A DNA stretch of 64,000 nucleotides from Rheum nobile (GCA_027886185.1 WOAB01000158.1:248001-312000); one strand, 5' to 3'; counted from the first letter of the stretch, positions 34,041 through 44,900 are shown. Notes: generated by a model not told the origin, from the sequence alone. Translations and numbers: made by a program.

Positions 34041-35313
34041 CTTTACTCGTCTCGAGTAAGCTAAAAATTGAACTCACTCCATCAATCATGCTCCAAGGCC
34101 TTAGGAAGTACAAGAAAATATGACACTAGTAGTTACAACACATCAACAATAAGCTCCAAGACAACCAAAATAAGTGATGCAAGACTAATCTAATCCTAAC
34201 TCCCATCTAACACCTTATCACTCCATAGTGGCCTACCCGAATCCTCCTTATATCACCTCTTCTTATGTCACCACGCCAAGAACAATGAGGAATCCTAAAA
34301 ATCACTCTTCTTGTTTTCACTCATTTTGCCTAGGCGTCTTTTCAGGTTTTCACCTAGCCACTCATTTTATTTTTTTAGATGGTCTCACATATGCTCACAT
34401 CACTCCAGTCTATTTTTGCCCCAGCCTAGTGTTGGTCAGACTACCTGATTTTTGCCTAAGTCGCACTTTCGGGTTTTCGACCTATCCCAGGATTTCTATT
34501 TTAGCCTTTTATTCAAATTTTTGGCTTTTTCTTTTCTCCTCAACGACATAGCAAATACAGAACTCTCCTCCATGCTTAAACATTGCATTGTCCTCAATGT
34601 AATGAAAGACAAAAGAATAGAAGCATAGGGAAGATAAAGAAAGAACTCACAAATTTCGCCGAGCTGCTTGGACACTTCCGTTGTTGCTGGCGGTGTAACA
34701 ATAAATGCTCAGGTCTCTGGTGTTGCGGTGGGTGTCTTCATCAACTCCATTAACTTCATCTACCGTGCAACCAAAAGGAAACCACTTTGGTGAATAGTGG
34801 TATATCAAAGAATTCGGGGCTGCACGACCTTCAATGAACACAAAAAAAAATTGGGCCCAGATGTGTTCGTGGTGTGGGCCCTGGTGTTCCTCCTCTTCAA
34901 CTGTCGACTGTAGGGCCATCATCGTTTCCAAAAAAAATGTGTGGGGCGAATGTCTCCTCTTTGACAACATGATGCGCACCTTCTCCATGGGGAACCCGGA
35001 CAGCTGGCTCCGGTAGAACTCTTTTTTGTTGCGTTTTCGAATTTTTTTATTTTTTTTAATTTTGTTTTTAAATCCGTTTAAGGTTTTTTTGGATTTTTTT
35101 TATAGGAAAACTACAAAAATTAAAGGGATGCCCACCGCGGCTGCGGTGGGCTGCTCTCCGCGGGTGCGGTGCGGTTGGGCTCTCCGCCTTCTTCCCTGCA
35201 GAAAAAGTAAAAGACAATTAAATTGAACTAAAACAATACGAAAATTTAACCTACCTAACTTGGGTTGCCTCCCAAGCAGCGCCTTAGTTAATGTCGTTGG
35301 CTCGACATGAGAC
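34041..35313 (-). other. Non-coding 3' internal region of gag-protease element
   Basis: About 1.3 kb stands where pol would be expected. No RT or integrase motif is visible in any frame. A perfect-armed CCCACCGC-GGCT-GCGGTGGG lies at 35131-35150, with another GCGGGTGCGGTGCGG at 35159. Confidence 0.75.
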
Positions 35314-36256
35314 TCAGACAACCTCAACCCACAGCATAGGTTCCTTAGGAACCCTCTCATTCAACACCTCTTTTCTGAACCAATCATGGAAAGGTTTGAA
35401 CCTTAGACCTTTCATCTTCTTAACCGGCTCTTTCACCTTGACCTTCTTAGTCGCCTTTCCCCCATACTTAGATCGATCAGGGGGGTGTTTAACCTCCGAC
35501 TGTTCATTCTGCACAACAAAAGGGAACGGCTTCTTGCCCTGTGGAGTCAGTAAGGTGGGGCAACTGTCTAAAAGAGAAGTAGGAGACTCACCCTTCTCAT
35601 CCAATAAAGCCGTGACTGCCTGCAGATTAAAAGATATAGTGATACCGATAGGCAAGTCAACTATGGAATCCGCTATTATAGGTTGCAATTCATCCAAAGG
35701 GTTAGGACTCATTACATCAACAAAGTTTAAAGAGGTGTTAATGACAGGTTTCATATCATATATGTTATATTCAACTCCATCCCCATCAAATTCCATAGTT
35801 AATTTCCCACTTCTGACATCATTTGTGGTATTCACAGTTTTCATGAATGGTCTCCCTAACAGCATAGGTGCACCTGTACTACTATCCATATCAAGCACAT
35901 AAAAATCAGTGGGAAAAATCAGCTTATCTACCATAACAAGGACATCTTTAACAACACCTTTTTGGGTAGACATTGGTTCCATCAGCTAATTGAATAACTA
36001 GCCTAGTGTCCTGTAATGGTGACAGACCAAGAGACTCATATAATGATAATGGTAAGACATTAATAGCTGCACCAAGATCTAGCATAGCTTTATCAATCTT
36101 TGTCTCACCGATGATGCAAGGGATAGAGAACATACATGGATCACTGCACTTCTTGGGCATACGCCTTTGAAACACAATAGATACTTGCTCGCTCACCTGG
36201 ACCTGCTTCTTTTGCTTCTGCTTCTGTGTCCTCTTGATTTTGCAAAGTTCCTTCAA
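35314..36256 (-). pseudogene. Gypsy aspartic protease, one frameshift
   Basis: 36256-35948 carries 'RRMPKKCSDPCMFSIPCIIG' and 'AMLDLGAAINVLPLS' (active-site Asp in DLGA) up to 'QLADGTNVYPK'. The frame then shifts near 35970 in a T/C-rich spot, and 35982-35314 continues with 'GVVKDVLV', 'FYVLDMD' and 'MLLGRPFMKTVNTTND'. Protease would cleave the gag polyprotein. The region after LGRPFM runs about 170 residues to a stop, longer than a bare protease. A single frameshift separates this copy from an open frame. Confidence 0.85.
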
Positions 36257-38296
36257 AAAACGAGCATATTTGGGAATACTTGTAACAAGTTTGAGTAAAG
36301 GGATGTTTACCTCGCACTTGCTAAATGTTTCGAAGAGATCCTTATCGTCGACGATCCTCCTCTCCTTAAGCGCCTCTGGGAATGGGGCGGGTTTCTCGGA
36401 ACCGAGAGGGGGAAATTACGGACGAACATAGGCGTCCACGTATGGCTCTTTAGCAATTCCAGAAGTCTCACCGCGGGTGCGGTCAGGTTCCACCGCGGGT
36501 GCGGTCGTTCCAACTGAGAATTCTCAAACTTTCTCGATACCATCACCACAGGTGCGGTCCTCCACCGCGGGGTGCGGTGATGTCAACTGAGAGCGTAGTT
36601 GCTCTTCTGGAGTCCCACCGCGGGTGCAGTCCTCCCACCGCGGGTGCGGTTGTGTTGCAGACCCATCTGTTGATTTCGCCGCTGGGTGCGCCAAGGTGGG
36701 CGATGGGTGTGGAAAGTTCTCCAGAGCTTCTGTAGACGCATCGCGGGGTGCGGCGTCCTGTCGCGGGTGCGGTGGTGTGGGTTCAGAGAGCTCTTTTTCG
36801 GCGTCATCCTCTTCAGCACTAGGAACGACGTTCAATTGCTTACCACTTTGAAGCATCACAGCACTAACATTTGCCCGTGGGTTAACTACCGTTTGAGATG
36901 GCAGATTTCCCGAAATCTTTGCATCTATCTTTGTGATAGCTTCAGCCATTTGTCCCATCTGCTTCTCTAGATTCTTGATGCTTGACTTCGTAGTTTGAAC
37001 ATGAGTTGTAAAGTGCTTAGTCAAGGTTTGGAGCATATCTTCAGTTGAAGCAGAAGTATCGGGTTGTTGACCTTGTGACCTTTGTAGAAGTTGAGGTTGT
37101 TGTTGGTTCGGTTGATCCCTCCATCTGAAATTTGGGTGGTCTCTCCATCCCGAATTATAAGTGCTAGAGTAGGGATCGTTCCGAGATCTTGGAGGTCCAT
37201 AACCTCCTACAGTGTTCACCTCAGCATTCAGATCATCTTGCAATTGAGGACATGCATCGGTGGGGTGGAATTGATCAGCACAAATCCCACATGCTTTGAG
37301 TTGTTGAGGAGTTCCTTTCAGCGTTAGTCTCCTCACCATGTCCTTTAATTCAGCAATCTCGCTCACTAGCTCAGAGCGATTGGAGTCCACAACATTGACT
37401 CCTCTCTTGGTAGAAGTTCTACCGAAATTTCTTGTCCCTTCGGCCATCTCCTGAATCTTTTCCATGGCTGCCCCCAGAGTTGTGTTAAGAATGTTGCCAC
37501 CACATGCAACGTCAACAATCCTTCTTTCATTCTCCAGCAGACCATTGTAAAGATAAAGCACTAGATCTTGATTCGTGTAACCATGGAATGGAGAGCTTGA
37601 GCAAAGTCTCTTGAACCGCTCGTAGTACTCATATAAGGTCTCGTCAGCCTCTTGATCGATGTTGCTTATAGCCTTTTTCAAGCTATTCGCCTTCTTGGCA
37701 GGAAAATACTTTTCGAGAAAAGCCTTATGTAGTTTGTTCCAAGTATCTATGCTTCCAGTGGGTAGATGGTAGTACCAATCATCGTCTGCGTCCTTGAGGG
37801 TGAACCCGAAAGCTCTCATCTTGATTTATTCCTCAGTGACGTTAGCCGGTTTCATACTCATGCAGACAGTGTGGAATTTACCCATATGCTTGATTGGGTC
37901 TTCACCACTTAGTCCATGGAATGACGGGAGCAAATGAATCAGCCTTGGCTTCAACTCAAAGTTGATGCCTTCTCCTATGGCAGGAATAGCCACAGCTAAA
38001 GGTTGTTGCATCAGATTAGGTGCAGTCAATTGCCGAAGCGTTTGGTCACCCATTGCAACTTTTGGTGTAAAGTGTTCTCTGCGATTCATGTGGAATGTTC
38101 TATCGATTTCTGAATCACAATCAACAAGAGGTGTGTCAGTAGCACGAGTGTGGACCATAAGATAGGTCCACACCAAAGTTGGTAAAAAACAAAACCACAA
38201 AAACAGAAATTTTGATTCCTCGGCAATGGCGCCAAATGTGACAGGCCTAAAGTCGTCGTGCCTAATCAAAGAAATCCTAATGTACCTACTAAACAA
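36257..38296 (-). pseudogene. Gypsy gag frame with few stops
   Basis: Two open segments, 38296-37826 (156 residues) and 37819-36524 (431 residues), are in one frame with a single stop between them, at a position where copy 1 has Gln. Visible are 'FHGLSGEDPIKHMGKFHTVC', 'DTWNKLHKAFLEKYFPAKKA', 'RFKRLCSSSPFHGYTNQD', 'RRIVDVACGGNILN' and 'CGICADQFHPTDACPQLQ'. The C-terminal part is low-complexity and holds several copies of the CCGC/GCGG motif, which translates to 'PHPRW' on the minus strand (36469-36780). A stop at 36522 precedes the conserved 'CEVNIPLLKLVTSIPKYARF'. Gag would build the particle. Confidence 0.87.
38217..38234 (-). promoter_or_regulatory. Primer binding site, tRNA-Asp
   Basis: Minus strand TGGCGCCATTGCCGAGGA, two differences from the site at 8670-8687. 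It lies four bases from the 5' LTR edge. Confidence 0.9.
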
Positions 38297-39519
38297 AGTA
38301 TAGCAAGCAAGTCAAGGTCGAACCCAAGGGAATCAGTTTATCAGTTCTTGTAATTCGCAAGTCACCAACTAGGAACTAGGGGGGGTTTGTAGTATTTCGA
38401 ACCAAGTAAATAAAGCAAGAAAAGCAAAGCAAAGGATGTGAATATGATATGAGGAAGGTGCCACACCTGACAAAGATCCACACAACAAGAGATATGGTTG
38501 ATCACTGAATTCTATTATTCTCAAGTTCTTATCTTTCCTTTAGTTGTTCTTATCCCGATCATATGTAACTATTAGTTCTACCAGCCCTAATAATACTTAT
38601 TACAGAATCAAATCTGAAAACCTTCAAGACTCAACAAAGCAATAGCATTCAAACAAGGATTCAACAAGATACATGCAATAGAAACAACCCGTTACTATAA
38701 GCATGCAATTAACTCTCTCTCACGATGAACACTCGCAACCCGCTTATATAAATCGTGTTTGCTACTAGATATGCAACCCGAACCCGAAATTGACAAGTCC
38801 TAGCTATATGGATAATATCAATAAACCTAGGTGATCAGTCTAGATAAGTCAATAAGATTCAATAAACATTCAAGCGCAAGAGAATTAATACAACTAAATA
38901 GGAAATCGAACAAGAGTAGAAAACTCACAACCAATCAATTGAAGGCTTCAAACGTCAAGTGCAACAATGGAAGTTTAGTTCTCCATAAGTTTTTTTTAGA
39001 GAAAAAACTATGAAAGATGGAACGAGGTTTACCTAACCAAGTCTAGGTTAAAACCTTTAAAAACTAGGAAAACAAATAGTTTAGAAATAAAGAAAAGGAA
39101 AATAAAATAAAACAAGATCTTAGAATAAAAGATAAGGAAAGAAAGATCTCGGATATAAAATCCGAGAAAAAGCTCCAGCTCGGCACCACCGCGGGTGCGG
39201 TCATCCCACCACGGGTGCGGTGGGTCTTCGGTCGGCTCCAGCTGTCTTCGCTTCAGCAAGTCCACCGCGGGTGCGGTGAGTATGGGCGCGGGTGCGGTGA
39301 AGACACCAGAGACTCTTCTTCTTCAGCTGCTTCTTCTTGCTTCTTTTGTGCAGCTCTTCAACTCCTCACTTCAATGTACTTCAAATCTCTGTAAATCTCA
39401 TGATTTCTTCACTTCTCGCCTTCTCTTCCGGATTACAGAATTACAATCAAAACATCTCTAAACATCATCTAAATCATGCTAATAACCACTAGATGCGCTA
39501 TACAATATATCGCATATCA
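38239..39519 (-). repeat. 5' LTR of gag-protease element
   Basis: Partner of 32742-34021. The CpG-rich motifs are better preserved here (for example CACCGCGGGTGCGGTC at 39187 and CACCGCGGGTGCGGTG at 39263), while the other LTR shows G-to-A or C-to-T changes at the same sites (CACTGCGGGTGCAGTG), as expected from 5-methylcytosine decay. Confidence 0.95.
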
Positions 39520-39913
39520 CCTATCCGTAACCACAAACATCGAATCTCTCCCCTTCTTAGACGTAGGCAACCCCATAATAAAATCAATGGACAAGTCTTC
39601 CTAGGGTTGCTCGGGTATGGGCAAAGGGGTGTAAAGACCATTAGGACTCGATCTAGCCTTGGCGCGTTGGCAAGTCACGCAACTCTTGCAAAAACGGGTG
39701 ACTTCCCGAGTCATATGGGCCAAAAGAAATGCTCTCGAAGGGCAGCTAAGGTTTTTGCGACCCCAAAATGGCCACGACCATCATGCATTTCCTAGATGAG
39801 GATATGCCTAATGGAGGAACTAGGGATGCAAAGATTATCGGCCTTGTATAGGTAGCCCTCATCTATAAAGAAGCTCTCGAACTCACCCTTGGATAGGCAG
39901 GCTTCAAAATAGG
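39520..39913 (-). pseudogene. Host gypsy integrase zinc region and core start
   Basis: The minus frame carries 'MHDGRGHFGVAKTLAALREH' (the two His), then 'CKSCVTCQRAK' (the two Cys) and 'EDLSIDFIMGLPTSKKGRDS' (first catalytic Asp), ending at 'VVTDR' where the nested element starts. Stops and a small frame slip are present. The text continues at 32741. RT and RNase H, expected upstream, are missing. Confidence 0.88.
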
Positions 39914-40558
39914 CTAAAAATAATCATCAAGCAAATAGAAGCCCTTAATCAAAGCAAAGCCTAGAACCTTAGCATCAAGATGAGTTGAAAGCAAGCGACT
40001 CTCACAGCGGCCTTGGAAGGCAGGCGTTGCAGCGGCCGCGTCAGGGGCGGTGTGGGCCGCGCGCTTGGCCGCGGGTGTGTGGCTTCGAGTTTTGGGAGCG
40101 GTCGGGGGCGCACTCTTGGCCAAGTGGGGCGCGGGGGTAGTGGGTGACATAGGGCTCGGTGGAGCGTCAGGATCGCCGTGGAGATGTGGGGCGCACTGCG
40201 AGGGGGCATAGGGCATGCTGCCACGCGCAGTCGCGTTGCCTGGAGCGGCGGTCGAGGCCTCCAAGGCCAATTGTCTATTCCTTTCCACCTGATCCTGAAA
40301 CATTTCTTGGGGTGTCATTGGCAACAGAGTGGCGCTCTTGCCATTGTAAGTAAACACATAAGTGTTTAAATACCCATCATGTAGCGCGCGCCTATCAAAT
40401 TGCCAAGGACGCCCTAAGAGCAAATAGGTAGCATCCATCACAATAACATTACACAAAACAGTGTCCTTATAATGGCAAATAGAAAAAGAAATCAAACAAT
40501 TGTAAGACCCGAGGCCTTCAAAATAGTGTCCTTTTATTAGGGCAAGGTAAATCGGCAC
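39914..40558 (-). pseudogene. Host gypsy protease tail and Pro/Ala-rich linker
   Basis: The open frame of 214 residues includes 'ATYLLLGRPWQFDRRALHDG' and 'YVFTYNGKSATLLPM', the stretch after the retropepsin core in gypsy polyproteins. It goes on to a Pro/Ala/Thr-rich linker (about residues 90-185) and then directly to text preceding the integrase zinc region. The active-site Asp is not within the frame. The join shows that RT and RNase H were deleted. Confidence 0.75.
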
Positions 40559-40750
40559 AAGTTAATTGATGAAGAAAGAAACGCAAGATTGGATGCGTAG
40601 AGATAGGAGAGAGTGACGCAACAAAATAGGAAACAAGAAGATATGCAAGATCTTTAATACTAAACAAATAAATCAAATAATAACTAACCAAATCTGTAAG
40701 ATATCATGTGATTGCAAGTCAAAGATATGGCCGAAATTGTAGGGATAAGA
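40559..40750 (-). other. Host gypsy residual DNA before solo LTR
   Basis: AT-rich, no motif recognised. It ends with the target site TAAGA of the solo LTR. Confidence 0.5.
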
Positions 40751-43008
40751 TGTAACACCCCCAAAATACCCTTTGGAAATATTACCGCCAATGACCTCAG
40801 ATTACACATCTGGGGTCACTCAAGGCTTAACCATTTTTTAATAATTGTATAATAACATAAACTTTATTAAATGATATACAAATGCCCAAATGATATCTTA
40901 TTTCAAATGTCGAAACTTACAATTCGATAACAAAAATCGAGTACAAATATTTATTACAGCGGAAGTCTTGAAATAAAATTACTCAACGGGTTTTGACCTT
41001 GCGACTTTACGCCTAGGATCTCAACCTTGGAAAAAACATAGAAAAACGCCAATTGCCTTCACGTCGGGTCCTTGCATTTACTAATGTGGGAACTTATTTG
41101 ATGTGTCGTATGAGACAGATGACACCAGCCAACCATGCAAAGGAAATTAACCGGTTGGTTAGTCTAATGAAAGACTATGCAAGGGTAGAAATAAAAAAGG
41201 TTCTAGTGATCGTAACCGTTTACTATCATTGTTCCTCGAATAATAACCGAAGGAACGATACATAACCCGGAACTTTCACAGAATGATTAGAATTAGACAT
41301 GCACTGAACAGAAGACTCCAAAGGAGTTGAGTCTTATGGGAAACGTATGACAAATGTTTGGGAACGTTATAGTTTTCACACAAGCGTTTAAAAACGACTT
41401 GATCATTTGGGTCAACGACCAACCTCACCGCGCAATGCGGATCCAGATTGGAAAGAAGACTTACTCTAACCGAAGTCCGGGCGATTTCCACATTGTACTC
41501 CTCGCCCGAGGGTATATTACTTATGTGCATAATCGCACTTATCTTATTTCTTCCAAAACGTATATTCACGTTACAGCTTTTAACATATATATATCATCTC
41601 GATACGAGAGATATCTTGGGAACATTTCCCGAATGTTTGGCACCAGTTGTGTGCACCACCCCTATATTCAAATAGGGGACGGTCATGACCAGGAAAGGGT
41701 ATTAGGGCTTGAACATCCTACGCACCACGGTTATAAAGAAACGGCTAGACCTCGCAAGGTACATAGCGTTCCTACGAATACTCGTTCTAACTACATATTT
41801 AAGTTCATACATAAATCCACACCAATACCATCACGGTAATTAACAAGTATAATAGCGTTGTTTCTAGCAATATATACAACGTATTATAATATCATATTTT
41901 AATCACATCATTTATAAAATCTGTTCCCAAACGAAAACAACATTTCATTCCAATTTAATTAACAATCAAAATAATTGATAACTAAAGGAAATATGGAATG
42001 ATTAAGCAAGAGCGAACCGCCATCTGTCTTAGATTCTACGATCGAAGATTGATTTGGTAACGGACGGAATCTGGACACGCACACACTAACAGTTGAAGAT
42101 CCCGTTGAAGTCCAATTTTGTCCCGAAGATCCATCCCAGTGACGCACACGAAACGAGGCATGAAAACCTAAGTTAAAATTTCCCTAAGGTAGAAATAATA
42201 CGAAGAGAAGACCCAAGGCCGCGACCACAGCGGGTATGCCTCGACTGCGCAGAGCCGCGGTCGCGGTTTTCTGGGCAGGCCGCGGTCGCGATGATGAACT
42301 CCGCGGTCGTGGTTGTTCATCAGACGCGATTGCGAGAGGAGTTTCGAAGCATTACCGACTTCAACGCTTCCTCCTCCTCCTTGGCACAAGTGCGACTCTG
42401 GATGGCTTCCTCATAGCGCTACGACGCGATTCTGGCGACGACACGAGCTTCCGGTGAGCACAAATTCCAGAATTGAGAGAGAGTTTTGAGAGTGAGAGCT
42501 TGGATCTCAGATGGGAGGAAAGAAGGGAGTCCGACCCCTATTTATAGGATGGAGGGAGCCCAACGCCGAGCAACCCAAGCGATTCGCCTCCCCCACCGGC
42601 GAAACGCCGGACAATCGAACCGACAGACGCTCGGAAATCTTGAAGATAAGGCTGACTCAGAAACCCGCGCCCGCGGTACTTAACCGCGGTCACGGGCCTT
42701 ACTGCGGTCGCGGTTACTTGGCCGCGGTCACGGTAACGCCACGCCCGATTAGTTTGGCCTGAGCACACGGACCTACCGTGTCCACGGCTCCCGGTCCACG
42801 ATCGGCTCCCGGGTCTATGCATGTGGGTCTCTGAACGTTCCCGATTATGTCCTTATAGAGTTTTATACTAGTCCGAAGTCATAGGTGTATAATACTTATA
42901 TCCATAATGTTCATACAACTAGATCGAATATGTCTAACACATCATACTTACAGACCGAGGGTTGGGAAAATTACCCAAATACCCTTATTGAAATTGAGGG
43001 TTATTACA
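40751..43008 (-). mobile_element. Solo LTR related to the LARD-like element
   Basis: It starts TGTAACACCCCC and ends GGGTTATTACA, flanked by exact 5-bp duplications TAAGA (40746-40750 and 43009-43013). Its reverse complement is colinear in parts with 26120-28559: the 'ggttattattcgagg' and 'tgatagtaaac' stretch, 'caatctgaattcgcattgtgcgg' type text, and the region with 'gctagaaacaacgctatta'. It lacks the 26-bp minisatellite and is clearly diverged, so it belongs to a sister family. Six CCGCGGTCGCGG-type motifs lie at 42255-42312 and 42683-42733. A solo LTR arises by recombination between the two LTRs of a full element. Confidence 0.9.
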
Positions 43009-43013
43009 TAAGA

Positions 43014-43215
43014 TCTCTCACTTTCCTTTTTTTATTTTAACTCTCGGCCGAGATCTTCTCTTCAAGGAAAGAAGAGATCTAACCTAGTTGTAAGGTTTGA
43101 CAGCAAGAGGAACAAAACAACAATGGCGGAAGCAAGAAAATGTAAAGTGGATGGATCGAAACAAAAGCAACGTGAGAATGGATTGAAGAGATGGAAAGAC
43201 AACACCTTGTACCGC
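43014..43215 (-). other. Host gypsy leader region
   Basis: Non-coding sequence between the primer site and the solo LTR. The gag gene expected after it is deleted. Confidence 0.5.
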
Positions 43216-43230
43216 TGGAATCTGATACCA
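43216..43230 (-). promoter_or_regulatory. Primer binding site of host gypsy element
   Basis: Minus strand TGGTATCAGATTCCA, matching the initiator-Met primer text over its first eleven bases, about five bases from the LTR edge near 43235. Confidence 0.75.
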
Positions 43231-43234
43231 ATTC

Positions 43235-44021
43235 ATGTGTAACGATGGCCTCGAATAAGCATTGATGACGGATCGTGGTAGAAAATAATTCTTTAGATTC
43301 CTTCTCTTTGAGATAAATGACAACCTTTACCAAAGTAGAGGTCGACGGCTCTCTTTCTCTCGAATGGATTGAGTTGGGGCAAGAGGATTCGAACAATTGC
43401 TCGGGTATATTTTGGTGTAATCCGTGACGGGGATCAATCGAAAGGTGTGACGTCTAAAGCCTAAGGGCGAAGATGAGTGTCGACGACAAACTTAAGCAAA
43501 TTATATTCAACGTAAGTAAAATGTTACAAGGGTTTGGCCTTTTATAGCCAAAGAGTCTCGGCCATGGGCCGCAAGCAACAAGCTAGCCTAATGGGCCGGC
43601 CTATTAATCATATGAGAACACACACCCGAAAATAGAAAGCTGCTAAAAAAAGAAAGTGCTAAAAACAACTCTAGTAAAAGTAGAAAGTTCCACAAATAGC
43701 AAAATAACCTCTAAAAATAGCAAAAGTAGTAATATATGTGTCGCTGCATGCATAGGCGGGCGCCGAGGCGAGTGTCGCGGAGGCGGGCGCTATGAAGGGA
43801 GGCGGCGAGCGTTGTGGCGCTATGGCACTGAGGCCTCCGGCACAGGCGCGCTAGGCGTTGCGGCACCTAGTGTCACAAGGAGCATAGGCGGCGGCGTCGA
43901 GGATGAGCCGGCGCAGGCAAAGGAGCGGGTGATGAAGGACTGTGTGGCTTAAGCAATGGCCTTGGCACGGGCTCTAGTCACGGGGCAATTAGAGCGCAGG
44001 CTCATGGCGTCTTCCTCCTCA
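43235..44021 (-). repeat. 5' LTR of the host gypsy element
   Basis: Pairs with 24766-25518. The GC-rich end (43752-44021) is the most conserved part and is also seen in plus orientation at 63435-63720. The match stops at 'cttcctcctcaaggg', where outside DNA begins. Confidence 0.85.
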
Positions 44022-44900
44022 AGGGACAATGAGCTGATCTATGTTGATGAAACCTTCTCAATTCCTTACCTTGCCCCAATAATATATTGTTCTTCGATTT
44101 GCTCTTAGGGTATTTGCATATGTAGTCTATGTATTTGAATTTAAACAAATTTGTTGTGCTATGCAGGAGCCATATGATTATAGCAGGGACAATGAGGTGA
44201 TCTATGTTGATTTCACCAGTCCTAGGGCAATCAAGATCAAGTGTCTGACATTCCGCAGAGACACCGCATTATATATCTAGAGGACTAGATGGAAGGGTAG
44301 CAAGGACAGATTACTTGTATAGAGCATGAGGCAATACATATGTACACCAAAATATCTGACCTCGTTGTGTCCAATGTTCGAATCTGTCTTGCTCGCAATC
44401 AGTTCAAGCTACTTGCCTCAACCTAAGCCATGACGGCACGCTGCCGTCCGATTGTCATCATTCTCCTTATTTTTGTGATTATTGCTTTTGGACTTTATGC
44501 TATTATGTGCCAGTGGAGTCTCGATGGTCTATGGATATTTGGTATTTTGTGGTTGTTGTGTGTAGGGTAATTTGATATCTGATGCCCCTCACAAAAAAAC
44601 TTGTTGTGTTGTTTTGTGGGTGTTGGGTACAAATTATGTCACGTGTTATAGTTTTATGTGTTCCAGGTTTTAAAACTAATGTCTACATGACACACCAAGA
44701 CAAAATATAGATGTCTTGATCATGAAAATGCTCAATTTTGTAACTACTTCCATGGGCATTTTTTACCATGTGAACGAAGCCATATTATTCTATGAATGGT
44801 TCACTTTGATATATATTTCATGCTTGGTCATATTCACATAAGTGTTTAACAACTCATCCATTGTTTGGTTGCGTAATATTCATTACAACAACTGTGGAAC
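44022..44900 (+). other. Possible gene fragment with a duplicated exon edge
   Basis: 'gggacaatgagctgatctat' at about 44024 and 'gggacaatgaggtgatctat' at about 44190 are a direct repeat about 165 bp apart. The second copy follows an AG acceptor-like site and reads 'EPYDYSRDNEVIYVDF' before a stop near 44278. I do not recognise the protein. The rest of the stretch has no feature. Confidence 0.35.

Larger units (their letters stand above)
32742..39519 (-). mobile_element. Complete gag-protease-only LTR retrotransposon
   Basis: LTRs of 1,280 and 1,281 bp (32742-34021, 38239-39519) are flanked by the exact 5-bp duplication CCTAT (32737-32741 and 39520-39524). Between them are, on the minus strand, a tRNA-Asp primer site, gag, aspartic protease, about 1.3 kb of non-coding DNA and a polypurine tract. 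No RT, RNase H or integrase is present, so it is a non-autonomous family that keeps structural genes. It belongs to the same family group as the copy at 6054-13329. It is inserted in the integrase core of the host gypsy element, between 'VVTDR' and 'FSKMAHF'. Confidence 0.95.
24766..44021 (-). mobile_element. Ty3/gypsy element hosting three nested insertions
   Basis: Matching LTRs lie at 24766-25518 and 43235-44021, with a Met-tRNA-like primer site at 43216-43230 next to the right one, so the element reads on the minus strand. Between them, after removal of the nested elements at 26120-32506, 32742-39519 and 40751-43008, are a leader, a protease tail, the integrase zinc region, core and C-terminal part. 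Gag and RT/RNase H are missing, so it was already internally deleted. The target duplication of this element is not evident. A second copy of the family begins at 63396. Confidence 0.83.

Noticed and set aside
39961..40369. Several Pro/Ala-rich or Arg-rich frames on both strands
   Set aside because: They overlap the GC-rich linker of the gypsy protease frame; only the frame with LLGRPW has family support.
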